From contig JAFXQB010000001.1 of NCBI GenBank assembly GCA_017527435.1, positions 502,696 through 566,695 of the forward strand: 64,000 nt of DNA. The letters run 5' to 3'. Source of the stretch: Salinivirgaceae bacterium. GTDB lineage: Bacteria > Bacteroidota > Bacteroidia > Bacteroidales > SZUA-534. The notes below the pieces were generated by a model. The model was given only the letters and a program-made list of their open reading frames with translations. It had not been told where the DNA came from and searched no databases. How positions within the stretch are numbered: the first letter of the stretch is position 1; every line of letters begins with the position of its first letter. The position numbers were made by a program, and so were the translations under genes. This document shows, piece after piece, positions 8,536 to 17,590 of this stretch.

Positions 8536-10188
8536 TCAATACTTGAAGCTGCTGCCTCCCAAAAATTCCCGCAAGATTGATGTCGGCGGAATCTCGTTGT
8601 CGGGAATCGGCTTGACGTAGCTCAGGAATTTCAGCAGCCGCAGAGCCTCGCGGTAGGCTGTGCAGTTTGGCGGCACCTGTTGCAAAATCGGCTCAACGTA
8701 ACGCTTGAGCACGCCCGTCTCGTAAACCATAGCCGTATTGAACATAATATCGGCCCGTTCCTGATTCGGGAAGATGTGTTTGTCCTCACCACGACGCACG
8801 CTCGGCCAGCGATCGATGGTGTCTTTTGCGCTGTAGCCGCGGTAGCGATAGTCGCGCACAATGCGGCGGATTAGGCGCGTGTCGGTGGTCGGGATGCGGT
8901 TGTGGTTGTCGAGCGACAGGGTTGTGAGCGCCGACACATAAACGCGGAATTTCAGACTGTCGTCGATGTGGGCGGTGAGCTTCGGATTGAGCGCGTGAAT
9001 GCCCTCGGCAATGATGATGCTGTTGGCGTCGAGCTTCATTTTCTCGCCGTCAAAGAAGCGTTTGCCGTCTTTGAATGAGAATTTCGGCACATCGATGGTT
9101 TTGCCAGCGAAAAGTTGGTTCAAATCGTTGTTAAGATACGGAATATCAAGTGCTTCCAATGCTTCGAAATCATAGTCGCCGTTCTCGTCGAGCGGGGTTT
9201 TCTCACGGTCAACGAAATAATTGTCGAGCGACAGCGTAACAGGGTTAAAACCAGCAACTTTCAGCTGAATGGCCAGTTTGTTGGCAGTGGTGGTCTTGCC
9301 CGACGACGACGGTCCCGAAAGCAGCACCAGTCGCGGCTGCGGCTGACGCGTGGCAATCATATCGGCAATCTGCGCAAGTTTCTTCTCTTGCAAAGCCTCT
9401 GAAATCTTTATCAATTCACCCACAGTGCCATCTTCAATGTGTTGGTTGATATTGCTCATATAGCTGATATTCAATATTCTACCCCATCTCTTAAACTCGT
9501 GCAGAACATCAAACATCTTGTCTTGCAGCTCAAGCTCGGCAACCGCATTCGGATTGTCGCGGAACGGCGCGCGAAGCAGCATTCCATCGTAATACTTATC
9601 GATGCTGAACACCTTCAGATAGCCCGTCGAAGGCAGAAGACATCCGTAGAAATAGTCCATCACATCGTCGAGATAATAGACTGAAGAATAGAGATGTGCG
9701 CGTGTTTTGAGCAGCTGCGCCTTCTCGTGGTAGCCCATCTCATCGAAAAGTTTGATGGCATCTTCGGCGAGCATCCGCTTGCGGATAAAAGGCAGGTCAA
9801 GGCTGATGATTTCGCGCATACGGCTGTCGATTTCAACAACTTGGTCCACGCTAACAGAGTCAACGCCTTCAATTTCACAATAATAGCCGTTAGAGATTGA
9901 ATGTTCGATTTTCAGTTTCTTTCCAGGGAAAATGTCGTGGACGGCCTTGTAGAGAACGAAACTCAGCGAACGGTCGTACATTCGTTTGCCTTCGGGATGC
10001 TTAAATCCTATAAATTCAACTATATACGGATTGAACAAAGCGAAATCGAGTTCCTGCAGTTTGTTGTTGACGTAAGCCGCATAAACAGGCTCGCCTGTGA
10101 GCCCCATATCGGCGGCAACTTGCTGTAATGTAGTGCCTTGCGGATAATTGCGTCTCTCGCCGTTGTTTGTGCAAATAATTTCAATCAT
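8536..10188 (-). CDS. TGS-domain nucleoside (uridine-type) kinase
   Basis: A 550-residue fusion protein. The N terminus (residues 1-65) is a TGS domain, then comes a segment resembling the editing-side (SAD-like) region of threonyl-tRNA synthetase (~70-220, including the 'IEHSISNGYYCEIEG' region). The C-terminal half is a P-loop kinase of the uridine kinase/phosphoribulokinase family: Walker A GPSSSGKTT at ~292, then SLDNYFVDREKTP and IIIAEGIHALNP. This architecture is known in Bacteroidetes and Firmicutes as 'nucleoside kinase'; the substrate is not certain. It stands alone, with a terminator downstream and uvrA 143 bp upstream. Confidence 0.85.
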   Translation of the reverse strand: MIEIICTNNGERRNYPQGTTLQQVAADMGLTGEPVYAAYVNNKLQELDFALFNPYIVEFIGFKHPEGKRMYDRSLSFVLYKAVHDIFPGKKLKIEHSISNGYYCEIEGVDSVSVDQVVEIDSRMREIISLDLPFIRKRMLAEDAIKLFDEMGYHEKAQLLKTRAHLYSSVYYLDDVMDYFYGCLLPSTGYLKVFSIDKYYDGMLLRAPFRDNPNAVAELELQDKMFDVLHEFKRWGRILNISYMSNINQHIEDGTVGELIKISEALQEKKLAQIADMIATRQPQPRLVLLSGPSSSGKTTTANKLAIQLKVAGFNPVTLSLDNYFVDREKTPLDENGDYDFEALEALDIPYLNNDLNQLFAGKTIDVPKFSFKDGKRFFDGEKMKLDANSIIIAEGIHALNPKLTAHIDDSLKFRVYVSALTTLSLDNHNRIPTTDTRLIRRIVRDYRYRGYSAKDTIDRWPSVRRGEDKHIFPNQERADIMFNTAMVYETGVLKRYVEPILQQVPPNCTAYREALRLLKFLSYVKPIPDNEIPPTSILREFLGGSSFKY

Positions 10189-10331
10189 AACTTTATCTTT
10201 TTCAAAATTTCACTTCGCCTTAAAGGCAAGACGAAGCCGCAAAAAGTGCAGGAATAAAGTTATGGGATTTGCGCAAACGTGCAAAAAAAATGCGCTAAAA
10301 AAATTTAAAATGGTTCGATGCGGCTTGCCAA

Positions 10332-13175
10332 CTACTCTGCCAACTCGTCGGCCAGGAACTGCGCCGTGTAGCCCACACCGCGCGCCACTACTTGCTCGGG
10401 CGTTCCTTCGCTCACTATCTGTCCGCCTGCCGAGCCGCCTTCGGGGCCCATATCAATAATGTGGTCGGCAACTTTTATGACGTCAAGGTTGTGTTCAATC
10501 ACAACCACCGTATTCCCTTTGTCCACAAGCTTTTGCAGTACATCGAGCAGCACGCGGATGTCTTCAAAATGCAAGCCTGTTGTCGGCTCGTCGAGAATGT
10601 AAAGCGTCTTGCCTGTGTCTTTTTTCGATAGTTCTGCTGCCAGTTTGGCACGCTGCGCCTCGCCGCCACTCAAGGTTGTCGATGGCTGCCCAAGTTTAAC
10701 GTAGCCCAACCCGACCATCTGCAAAGCCTTGATTTTTTGCAGAATTTTCGGTTGGTTCTCGAAGAACTCAACAGCCTGATTGATAGTCATATCCAGCACA
10801 TCGGAAATCGACTTGCCACGGTAGCGCACCTCAAGCGTCTCGCGGCTGTAGCGGTGGCCGTTGCAATCGGGGCAGGGCACAAGAACATCGGGCAGAAAAT
10901 TCATCTCAATTGTCTGAACGCCAGCACCTTTGCAAGTCTCGCAGCGCCCGCCTTTCACGTTGAACGAGAAGCGACCAGCCTTGTAGCCGCGGATTTGCGC
11001 CTCGGGCAACTTCTCGAACAGCGCGCGGATGTCGGAAAAGACGCCCGAATAGGTGGCAGGATTCGACCGCGGCGTGCGCCCAAGCGGTTCCTGATTCACT
11101 TCTATCACCTTGTCAATGTTGCCGATACCCTCAATCGAGTCGAACGGCAGCGGCTCTTGAATTGAGCGATAGAAATGGTGGTTCAAAATTGGATGTAGCG
11201 TCTCGTTGATGAGCGACGATTTGCCGCTTCCCGACACGCCAGTGATGCAGACAAACTTGCCTAAAGGCAATGTAAGTGTCACATTCTTAAGATTATGCCC
11301 CGTTGCATTGTGCAGAACAATCGACAATCCGTTGCCTTTGCGCCGTTTCTTTGGTATCTCAATTTTGCGCGTTCCGTTAAGGTATTGCGCTGTGAGTGAG
11401 TTAGATTTCAGTATTTCGAATGGCGCGCCCTCGCTCACCACATTTCCGCCCCGACGGCCAGCAAACGGACCAATATCAATCACGTGGTCGGCGGCGAGCA
11501 TCATATCCTTGTCGTGCTCAACAACAATCACGGTGTTGCCGATGTCGCGCAGTTCTTTCAGTGACTCAATGAGTTTGCGGTTGTCGCGTTGGTGCAGACC
11601 AATTGACGGCTCGTCGAGAATGTAGAGCACGTTGACGAGTTGCGAGCCAATCTGCGTGGCCAGCCTAATTCGCTGACTCTCACCGCCCGACAGGCTGCGC
11701 GAACTGCGATTGAGCGACAGATATTCAAGCCCGACCTTAACCAGAAAGCCCAAGCGGCTGCGGATTTCCTTCAGAATCTCAGCGGAAATGGCGCGCTGCT
11801 TGTCGTTCAAACGGTCTTCAAGGCCGTCGAGCCAGGCGTACAGGCTCTTTATGTCCATATTCGAGAGTTCGGCGATATTTTTCTCATCGATTTTGAAATG
11901 CAGCGCTTCGCGGTTCAGCCTAGCCCCATTACATTCGGGGCAAACGCACTGTTTCACAAAGTTTTGCATCGGATTCTGCTTATCCTCGGTCACCTCGTCG
12001 GTGGTGACGTCTTGCAACAGCGAAATGACACCAGGGAAACTCAAAAAATAGTTCGATGAGTTGCCCAGCGGCGTGTTGAGCAGTTTGAAAGGCTCGTCGC
12101 TTCCGTTCAGGACCACGTCGAGCGCTTCGTCGGGAATGTCGCAAATGGGCGTGTCGAGTTTGAACTTGAATTTATCGGCAATGGCTTCCAACTGCCAGAA
12201 TATCATTGTGTTGCGATATTTACCCAAAGGAACAATGCCGCCGCTTTTAATGCTCAATTGTTTGTTGGGGATAACTTTGTCGATATCTATCTTATTTACA
12301 ACGCCTAAGCCCTTACAATGTGGGCAGGCGCCCATAGGCGAGTTGAACGAGAATGTGTGCGGCGCGGGCTCGTTGTACGACAGCCCTGTTTCGGGGCACA
12401 TCAGGTGGCGGCTGTAGAAGTTTTCTTCTTCAGTGTCAGCGTTTTGCACCAGCACAACACCTTGTCCTTCCTTCATTGCGGTGTTGAGCGATTCGGCAAG
12501 GCGCTTGCGGTCCTTCTCATCGACTTTCAGTTTGTCGATAACTACCTCAATATTATGGGTTTTATAGCGGTCGAGCCGCATTCCCGCGGTCAGGTCGGTG
12601 ATTTTGCCGTTGACGCGCGCGTAGAGATAGCCCTTGCGCAGAAGTTGGTCGAAAAGTTCCTTGTAGTGGCCCTTGCGCCCCTTAATGAGCGGTGCCATAA
12701 GGTAGATTTTCTGCCCAGCCATCTTGCTGATAATGATATCGATAATTTGGTCATCGGTGTACTTGACCATCTTTTTGCCAGTGTTGTATGAGTAGGCCTC
12801 GCCAGCGCGGGCGAAAAGCAGTCGCAAAAAGTCGTAAATCTCTGTGGTTGTGCCAACTGTGGACCGTGGGTTTTTGTTGGTAGTTTTCTGCTCAATTGAA
12901 ATGACGGGGCTCAAGCCTGTGATTTTATCCACATCGGGACGGTCCAGACCGCCCAGAAACTGACGCGCATAGGCCGAAAAAGTCTCAATGTAGCGGCGCT
13001 GCCCCTCGGCATAAATGGTGTCGAACGCAAGCGACGACTTTCCGCTGCCGCTCAACCCCGTGATTACGGTAAGTTTGTTGCGCGGAATGGTCACATCAAT
13101 GTTCTTCAGATTATGCTCACGCGCACCATACACGCGGATAAAATCTTCATTTTCAATTACATCACTTTTAACCAT
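10332..13175 (-). CDS. uvrA: excinuclease ABC subunit A
   Basis: A 947-residue UvrA, the damage-sensing ATPase of nucleotide excision repair. It has two ABC modules with P-loops ([24 protein letters not shown]) and two signature motifs ([24 protein letters not shown]). Zinc-binding pairs are visible (CPHC, and CETC with CPDC). The in-frame start eight codons earlier (13199) overlaps the -7 box at 13197, so the ATG at 13175 is preferred, giving an N terminus [20 protein letters not shown]. It appears monocistronic. uvrB and uvrC are not in the window. Confidence 0.97.
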   Translation of the reverse strand: MVKSDVIENEDFIRVYGAREHNLKNIDVTIPRNKLTVITGLSGSGKSSLAFDTIYAEGQRRYIETFSAYARQFLGGLDRPDVDKITGLSPVISIEQKTTNKNPRSTVGTTTEIYDFLRLLFARAGEAYSYNTGKKMVKYTDDQIIDIIISKMAGQKIYLMAPLIKGRKGHYKELFDQLLRKGYLYARVNGKITDLTAGMRLDRYKTHNIEVVIDKLKVDEKDRKRLAESLNTAMKEGQGVVLVQNADTEEENFYSRHLMCPETGLSYNEPAPHTFSFNSPMGACPHCKGLGVVNKIDIDKVIPNKQLSIKSGGIVPLGKYRNTMIFWQLEAIADKFKFKLDTPICDIPDEALDVVLNGSDEPFKLLNTPLGNSSNYFLSFPGVISLLQDVTTDEVTEDKQNPMQNFVKQCVCPECNGARLNREALHFKIDEKNIAELSNMDIKSLYAWLDGLEDRLNDKQRAISAEILKEIRSRLGFLVKVGLEYLSLNRSSRSLSGGESQRIRLATQIGSQLVNVLYILDEPSIGLHQRDNRKLIESLKELRDIGNTVIVVEHDKDMMLAADHVIDIGPFAGRRGGNVVSEGAPFEILKSNSLTAQYLNGTRKIEIPKKRRKGNGLSIVLHNATGHNLKNVTLTLPLGKFVCITGVSGSGKSSLINETLHPILNHHFYRSIQEPLPFDSIEGIGNIDKVIEVNQEPLGRTPRSNPATYSGVFSDIRALFEKLPEAQIRGYKAGRFSFNVKGGRCETCKGAGVQTIEMNFLPDVLVPCPDCNGHRYSRETLEVRYRGKSISDVLDMTINQAVEFFENQPKILQKIKALQMVGLGYVKLGQPSTTLSGGEAQRAKLAAELSKKDTGKTLYILDEPTTGLHFEDIRVLLDVLQKLVDKGNTVVVIEHNLDVIKVADHIIDMGPEGGSAGGQIVSEGTPEQVVARGVGYTAQFLADELAE

Positions 13176-13196
13176 ACAACTGTTGTAAAAAGCGGA

Positions 13197-13204
13197 CAAA
13201 GGTA
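13197..13204 (-). promoter_or_regulatory. -7 promoter box of uvrA
   Basis: The minus strand reads TACCTTTG, a perfect TAnnTTTG, 21 bases before the chosen ATG. It settles the uvrA start site. No LexA-type operator was recognised nearby. Confidence 0.6.
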
Positions 13205-13402
13205 GTCAATAATTGGCAGTTGGCCATTGGTCGCGCAAAAAGATTTCTGAAATAAAACACTGCAAAAATTTTTGCCACAGGTAGTGGAAAGCGAGTAACA
13301 GACATCTTTAAACAAAAAAAAGATGGTAAAACTCAAAAAAATTGGCAAAATAGACCTTGCTTAACTTTTTTTAGTTAATTTGGGACAATTTTCGACACGA
13401 TT

Positions 13403-13789
13403 ATGCTTATAGACAAAGAATACAATTGGCAGGGCAAGACAATAATGATTGCCGAAGACGAAGAGATAAACTACCTGTTTATCGAACGTGTACTGATGGC
13501 GACTAACGCCACACTAGTGCGTGCCACTAATGGAAAATCGGCAATCGACATTGCCAGCAACAATCCGAACATAAACCTGATTTTAATGGACATCAGAATG
13601 CCCGATGTCAATGGTATTGAAGCAACTGAAACCATCAAAAAATCAAGACCGAGCCTTCCGATAATCGCACAAACATGCTACGAAAGCGAGATGAACCTTG
13701 CAGATTATCCGACCGTACATTTCGACGGATTCATAAGCAAACCCGTCAATATCAGCAAATTGCTTGAACTAATTGACAAACTGATTTAG
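13403..13789 (+). CDS. single-domain response regulator (receiver only)
   Basis: A 128-residue stand-alone CheY-like receiver. The acidic pocket is EDEE near residue 19, the phospho-acceptor Asp lies in LILMDIRMPD, the switch Thr in IIAQT, and the conserved Lys in FISKPV. There is no output domain, so it must signal by protein contact, as a phosphorelay intermediate, or as a diguanylate-free adaptor. No kinase is adjacent; the nearest is the hybrid kinase at 46.8 kb. It converges with alanine dehydrogenase, with 16 bp between stop codons. Confidence 0.88.
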   Translation: MLIDKEYNWQGKTIMIAEDEEINYLFIERVLMATNATLVRATNGKSAIDIASNNPNINLILMDIRMPDVNGIEATETIKKSRPSLPIIAQTCYESEMNLADYPTVHFDGFISKPVNISKLLELIDKLI

Positions 13790-13805
13790 TTCGAACCCGA
13801 CCACA

Positions 13806-15017
13806 TCAGAATGCCGCCAGCAACAGATTGATGTCCTGTGACGACATTCCTAACTTATTGCCAATCATTTCGTTAGTCAGGATTCCATTATATACATAAG
13901 CGCCCGCTCTGACGCCGGCATTCTCTTTTATCAGTTGGTTGATGCCACCGGCCTCGCCAAGCTCGATGAGCACTTGTCCGAGAATGTTGCTCAATACGTA
14001 TGTAGCTGTACGCGAAACTCTTGACGGAATATTTGGCACGCAATAGTGAACCACGCCGTGTTTTTCGTAAACCGGTGCGGCAAACGATGTTGTTTCCGAC
14101 GTCTCGAAACATCCGCCCTGAGTCATACACAAATCCACAATCACCGAGTGATTTTTCATCTGACTCACAGCATCTTCGCTGACAATGAAATCACGGACAC
14201 AATTGTTCTCGTAGAGCGCGCCAATCACCACATCGGCCTGACGCATAGCCTTCAGAAGCACCAGCGGCTGAAGCACCGAAGTGAAAACGCGCACACCAAG
14301 CCTCTGCTGCAATTCACGCAAGCGGTTGATTGACCTGTCGAAAACCTTCACCGAAGCGCCAAGCCCCAAAGCTGTGCGGGCAGCGCATTCAGCGGCCGTT
14401 CCGGCACCCAGCACCACCACATCGGTTGGGCTGATTCCGCTGATTCCGCCCAGCATCTCACCCTTGCCACCATGCTCGTCGCTCAAATACTCGGCTGCGA
14501 TTAAAATGGATGTTGTTCCCGATATTTCACTGAAACTTTGCACAATAGGATAAGCCTCGCCGCATGCGTCCTTGAAAAACTCAAACCCGATGGCCGTAAC
14601 TTTCAGTTCCTGAAGCTTTTCTATGTATTGTTTCGGCTGCGTGTAGATGTCATAACTGCTGAAAAGAACCTGACGGCCCTTCATCAGTCCTAGCTCTTCC
14701 TCGTTTGGCGGCAAAACCTTGACAATCACATCGCAAGCATAAATATTAGCCTTGCAAGGCTCGATGATAGCCCCTTGCTCAATATATTTTTGGTCGGCAA
14801 AATGCGCCTTCTCGCCTGCCCCAGTCTCAACATACACATCGTGACCGAGCCCCACCAAAAAACCGACTGCGTGCGGTGCCATAGCCACGCGATTCTCGTT
14901 TTGCGCTGTCTCTTTTGCAACAGCAATACGCATTTTCTTGCGTTTCCGCGACACTTCGAGTGTCTCTTCGCACGGCAGCAGATTAGTCTTACCGAGCCCG
15001 TAATTAGGAATGGTCAT
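13806..15017 (-). CDS. ald: alanine dehydrogenase
   Basis: A 403-residue NAD-dependent alanine dehydrogenase, interconverting L-alanine and pyruvate plus ammonia. The catalytic N domain starts at MRIAVAKETAQNENRVAMAP (residue 29), and the Rossmann motif VVLGAGTAAECAARTALGLGA lies near residue 205. A ~28-residue N-terminal extension relative to Firmicute enzymes (LLPCEETLEVSRKRKK) is usual in Bacteroidetes. A perfect 16-bp palindrome sits just 3 bp upstream of the ATG, and a weak -7-like TACCTTGC lies at 15080-15087 on the minus strand, so control at the promoter-proximal leader is likely. Confidence 0.92.
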   Translation of the reverse strand: MTIPNYGLGKTNLLPCEETLEVSRKRKKMRIAVAKETAQNENRVAMAPHAVGFLVGLGHDVYVETGAGEKAHFADQKYIEQGAIIEPCKANIYACDVIVKVLPPNEEELGLMKGRQVLFSSYDIYTQPKQYIEKLQELKVTAIGFEFFKDACGEAYPIVQSFSEISGTTSILIAAEYLSDEHGGKGEMLGGISGISPTDVVVLGAGTAAECAARTALGLGASVKVFDRSINRLRELQQRLGVRVFTSVLQPLVLLKAMRQADVVIGALYENNCVRDFIVSEDAVSQMKNHSVIVDLCMTQGGCFETSETTSFAAPVYEKHGVVHYCVPNIPSRVSRTATYVLSNILGQVLIELGEAGGINQLIKENAGVRAGAYVYNGILTNEMIGNKLGMSSQDINLLLAAF

Positions 15018-15020
15018 ATC

Positions 15021-15036
15021 CTATAAATATTTATAG
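15021..15036. promoter_or_regulatory. perfect palindrome in the ald leader, candidate operator
   Basis: CTATAAATATTTATAG is a perfect 16-bp inverted repeat ending 3 bp from the ald start codon. It could bind a dimeric regulator or fold in the leader RNA over the ribosome-binding region. Which regulator is unknown. Confidence 0.4.
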
Positions 15037-15243
15037 TGCAGCACCTTATGGCGATACACATCGTTTTTAAAAAGACAAAGCAAGGTAGAGTAATTTGGGC
15101 AAAATGTCAAAATCTGTCGTCAATTGTTTTCAACAACGAAAACAACAATTGTGGCATACAAATTGTGGATAAGCGAAATGATTAAAGCCAAATAAATTTT
15201 GACAAAATGTGACATTTGCCGCTCAACGGCTGTAACATTATTG

Positions 15244-15251
15244 TAAATTTG
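15244..15251 (+). promoter_or_regulatory. -7 promoter box of the LRR gene
   Basis: TAAATTTG, a perfect TAnnTTTG, 28 bases before the ATG at 15280. A TTG at 15216-15218 is somewhat too distant to be an ideal -33 element. Confidence 0.5.
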
Positions 15252-15279
15252 CGTATAGGATTTGAAAGTGTTTTTTTTT

Positions 15280-15822
15280 ATGGAAGACTACGAAATCAAA
15301 TACTTGATAGAAAGAATCAAAAATGCCAATTGCAAGCATCTCGACCTTTCGAATAAAGACATCACCGAACTTCCTGAAGAAATTGGGGAACTGACTGATA
15401 TTGAGACTCTCGACTTGAGTTTCAACCACATAACCAAGTTGCCCGAATCCATTGCAAAAATGACCAACCTCAAAGAGTTGTTCTTGATGCGTAACTGCGT
15501 GACAGAGTTGCCTGAAAACATCGGGAAACTGCAAAATCTTAAATCGCTCGATGTCAGCTACAATCCAATCAAGACTTTGCCTGCGCAAATGGGCGATTTA
15601 GTCAATCTGCAAACTTTCGATGCAAGTTTCTGTCTACTGCAGTCCATACCGCCAGAGATGGTCAACTTACAGAAAATCACCCGCATACACTTTGATGAGA
15701 ACCCGATTGACTGTCCGCCGCTGAAGGTTATCCGCCGCGGTTGGAATGCCATTAAATATTTCCTCACCGAGCGTGGCAAGGGAAACGCCGAACCTACAAC
15801 AACTGTTGTTACGATTCACTAA
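15280..15822 (+). CDS. small leucine-rich-repeat protein
   Basis: A 180-residue protein with about six LRR units of the 'LDLS.N.I..LPE.IG.L..L..L' type (residues ~20-155), and a short C-terminal tail. There is no signal peptide, so it is probably cytoplasmic. Repeats of this 'LPE' type resemble the Shoc2/Ras-suppressor class and Roc-COR proteins, but no GTPase domain is present. The upstream in-frame TTG at 15262 is less likely than the ATG at 15280. Function is unknown; LRRs usually mediate protein binding. A hairpin terminator separates it from the convergent tsaE gene. Confidence 0.8.
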   Translation: MEDYEIKYLIERIKNANCKHLDLSNKDITELPEEIGELTDIETLDLSFNHITKLPESIAKMTNLKELFLMRNCVTELPENIGKLQNLKSLDVSYNPIKTLPAQMGDLVNLQTFDASFCLLQSIPPEMVNLQKITRIHFDENPIDCPPLKVIRRGWNAIKYFLTERGKGNAEPTTTVVTIH

Positions 15823-15858
15823 TCTATTTATAATCTACTTTTTGTGAGCGAACGAATA

Positions 15859-15890
15859 CGCAACGCATGATTGTTATGCGTTTGCGCTAA
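15859..15890 (+). terminator. hairpin between the LRR gene and tsaE
   Basis: A 10-bp stem (CGCAACGCAT with ATGCGTTTGCG, one bulged base) around a 7-base loop, followed by CTAACTTTTT. It most likely ends the plus-strand LRR transcript and may serve tsaE too. Confidence 0.55.
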
Positions 15891-15894
15891 CTTT

Positions 15895-16305
15895 TTAGTC
15901 GATTTCCAGACAACGGCTGTCATCATCGCCAACCGTCACCTTGACAGTTGTGAAATGCTCGGGCATAAGCTCTTCAATCTTCTCGGGCCACTCAACAAAA
16001 CAGTAGTCATTGCCAAAGAAATAGTCCTCGTAGCCAAGGTTGAAAGCTTCCTCAAGATTTTTGATTCGGTAGAAATCGAAGTGAAAAATGCGTCCGGCCG
16101 CCGAGTTATACTCGTTGATGATTGCAAACGAAGGACTTGACACCGTGTCGGTTGTGCCAAGCTGCTCGCATACGGCTTTGATGAAGGTTGTCTTACCGGC
16201 ACCCATCGGGCCATAGAATGCAAAATGGCGCTTATCACCCACGGCCGCAAGAAATTCTTTCGCCGCAGAGTCGATGTCGTTCAGGTTGTTTATCTTGATT
16301 AACAT
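15895..16305 (-). CDS. tsaE: tRNA threonylcarbamoyladenosine biosynthesis ATPase TsaE
   Basis: A 136-residue TsaE, the ATPase that supports the TsaB/TsaD complex in forming t6A37 on ANN-decoding tRNAs. Walker A is GPMGAGKTTFIKA near residue 33, and the conserved SPSF...EY motif follows (SSPSFAIINEY), then the HFDFYR and FVEWPEK motifs. Length is normal. It is the last gene of an rnhA-purN-tsaE cluster, separated from purN by a 52-bp spacer of degenerate repeats. Confidence 0.94.
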   Translation of the reverse strand: MLIKINNLNDIDSAAKEFLAAVGDKRHFAFYGPMGAGKTTFIKAVCEQLGTTDTVSSPSFAIINEYNSAAGRIFHFDFYRIKNLEEAFNLGYEDYFFGNDYCFVEWPEKIEELMPEHFTTVKVTVGDDDSRCLEID

Positions 16306-16306
16306 T

Positions 16307-16357
16307 GGTTTAGGTGTTAGGTGTTAGTCACATTCAATCCTTCACGCATTCAATTAA
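16307..16357. repeat. degenerate tandem spacer repeats
   Basis: Two adjacent low-complexity blocks fill the purN-tsaE gap: GGTTTAGGTGTTAGGTGTTAG (three 7-base units, 16307-16327), then units built on CATTCAATCCTT up to the purN stop. Confidence 0.5.
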
Positions 16358-16969
16358 TCAATCCTTGCCTATCGGTTCAACTGTCACAACTCGTTCAAAA
16401 TCGCGGCCAAGAATCATGTCTTCAATCACTTTCGGGTAAAATTTGTACTCGAGCGCGTGAACTTTCTGCGCCACTTTTTCGGCATTGTCGAGCGGCTCAA
16501 CACGGATTTTGGCCTGAAAAACGGTTGTGCCTTGGTCGTAGTTGGTGTCGATGGTGTGGATGGTGATGCCTGACTCTTTCTCGTGCGCCGCAACCACAGC
16601 TTCGTGTACCTTGTCGCCATACATTCCTTTGCCGCCAAACTTCGGCAGCAACGAAGGATGAATGTTCAGAATCTTGCCATCGTACTCGTTTACAATGCTT
16701 TCGGGCAGCAGAACCAGAAATCCGGCCAGAATCACCCAATCGGTTTTCAACTCGCGAAGCAGATTGAGCAGTTTGTCGGTGCCAACCATATCGGCCCGGC
16801 TCATCACATACGACGGAACACGCAGATACTTGGCGCGCTCCAGCACGTAGGCATCGGCTTTGTTCGAGATAATCGCGGCAACCTCAACCGCATCGGAATG
16901 TGAGAAGTATTTCACTATGTTTTCAGCGTTCGAGCCTGAACCCGAAGCCAGTATTGCAAGACGTATCAT
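16358..16969 (-). CDS. purN: phosphoribosylglycinamide formyltransferase
   Basis: A 203-residue GAR transformylase, the third step of purine synthesis, using 10-formyl-tetrahydrofolate. It shows the phosphate-binding start ([15 protein letters not shown]), the catalytic Asn/His region ([17 protein letters not shown]) and the folate-site Asp motif ([17 protein letters not shown]). Length matches the family. Its ATG overlaps the rnhA stop codon (ATGA), indicating translational coupling within the operon. Confidence 0.95.
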   Translation of the reverse strand: MIRLAILASGSGSNAENIVKYFSHSDAVEVAAIISNKADAYVLERAKYLRVPSYVMSRADMVGTDKLLNLLRELKTDWVILAGFLVLLPESIVNEYDGKILNIHPSLLPKFGGKGMYGDKVHEAVVAAHEKESGITIHTIDTNYDQGTTVFQAKIRVEPLDNAEKVAQKVHALEYKFYPKVIEDMILGRDFERVVTVEPIGKD

Positions 16970-17442
16970 ATTGTTAAAGTATTGTCGTTCTGTTGATTTT
17001 CATAACCATCGTCGATGAGCGTGGGCGCAGCCGATGCGGCAACAGCCAGTTGGTCGCAGCGCTCGTTGAGCGGAATGCCATCGTGGCCCTTAACCCATTG
17101 AAAAGTTACGCTATGCTTGTTATAAACACGCCAGAAGCGCATCCAAAGGTCGGGGTTTTTCTTGCCTTTGAAGCCTTTTTTAATCCAGCCTTCGAGCCAG
17201 TGCTTCTCAACGGCGTCAACCACATAGCGCGAGTCGGAATAAATCACCACATCGCAGCCATCGGTTTTCAGTGCTTCCAGACCTTTGATGACAGCCAGCA
17301 GTTCCATCCGGTTGTTGGTTGTCAGGCGGAAACCTTCCGAAAGCTCTTTGCTGTGCGGCCCATAAGTCAGCACAACGCCGTAGCCACCCGGCCCGGGATT
17401 GCCTGAAGCCGCACCATCGGTATAGATTACAATCTGCTGCAT
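16966..17442 (-). CDS. rnhA: ribonuclease HI
   Basis: A 158-residue RNase HI that cuts RNA in RNA-DNA hybrids. The active-site acids are recognisable: D in [20 protein letters not shown] in [19 protein letters not shown] in [16 protein letters not shown], and the final D in CDQLAVAAS. The basic handle region [19 protein letters not shown] is present. The frame extends much further upstream, but only the ATG at 17442 starts at the domain edge and sits 20 bp below a -7 box. First gene of the rnhA-purN-tsaE operon. Confidence 0.96.
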   Translation of the reverse strand: MQQIVIYTDGAASGNPGPGGYGVVLTYGPHSKELSEGFRLTTNNRMELLAVIKGLEALKTDGCDVVIYSDSRYVVDAVEKHWLEGWIKKGFKGKKNPDLWMRFWRVYNKHSVTFQWVKGHDGIPLNERCDQLAVAASAAPTLIDDGYENQQNDNTLTI

Positions 17443-17462
17443 CGGTCTGTTTTTTAGCGGCG

Positions 17463-17470
17463 CAAAGATA
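17463..17470 (-). promoter_or_regulatory. -7 promoter box of the rnhA operon
   Basis: The minus strand reads TATCTTTG, a perfect TAnnTTTG, 20 bases from the rnhA ATG. It supports the short rnhA start. Confidence 0.6.
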
Positions 17471-17508
17471 TATGTTTTGGTGAACTGACGAACTGAATAA
17501 TCAGACCA

Positions 17509-17532
17509 AGACGCAGTACGCCACGTCTCTAC
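17509..17532. repeat. REP-like palindrome (GTAGAGACGTGG type)
   Basis: Read on the minus strand this is GTAGAGACGTGGCG followed by a second half ending GCGTCT, an imperfect inverted repeat. The core GACGTGGCG-N4-GCGTC recurs on the minus strand at 58311-58328. Confidence 0.45.
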
Positions 17533-17542
17533 AAAACAAAAA

Positions 17543-17574
17543 AAAACGGGAACTTGCGCGTCCCCGTTTTTTTT
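17543..17574 (-). terminator. intrinsic terminator of the 744-residue protein gene
   Basis: An 8-bp stem (ACGGGAAC with GTCCCCGT, one wobble pair) with flanking A and T runs, 17 bp after the minus-strand stop codon. Confidence 0.65.
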
Positions 17575-17590
17575 GTGATTGCCACAATGG

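Noticed and set aside
13262..13275. Palindrome GCAAAAATTTTTGC upstream of the receiver gene
   Set aside because: Low-complexity A/T palindrome with no supporting promoter context; likely chance.
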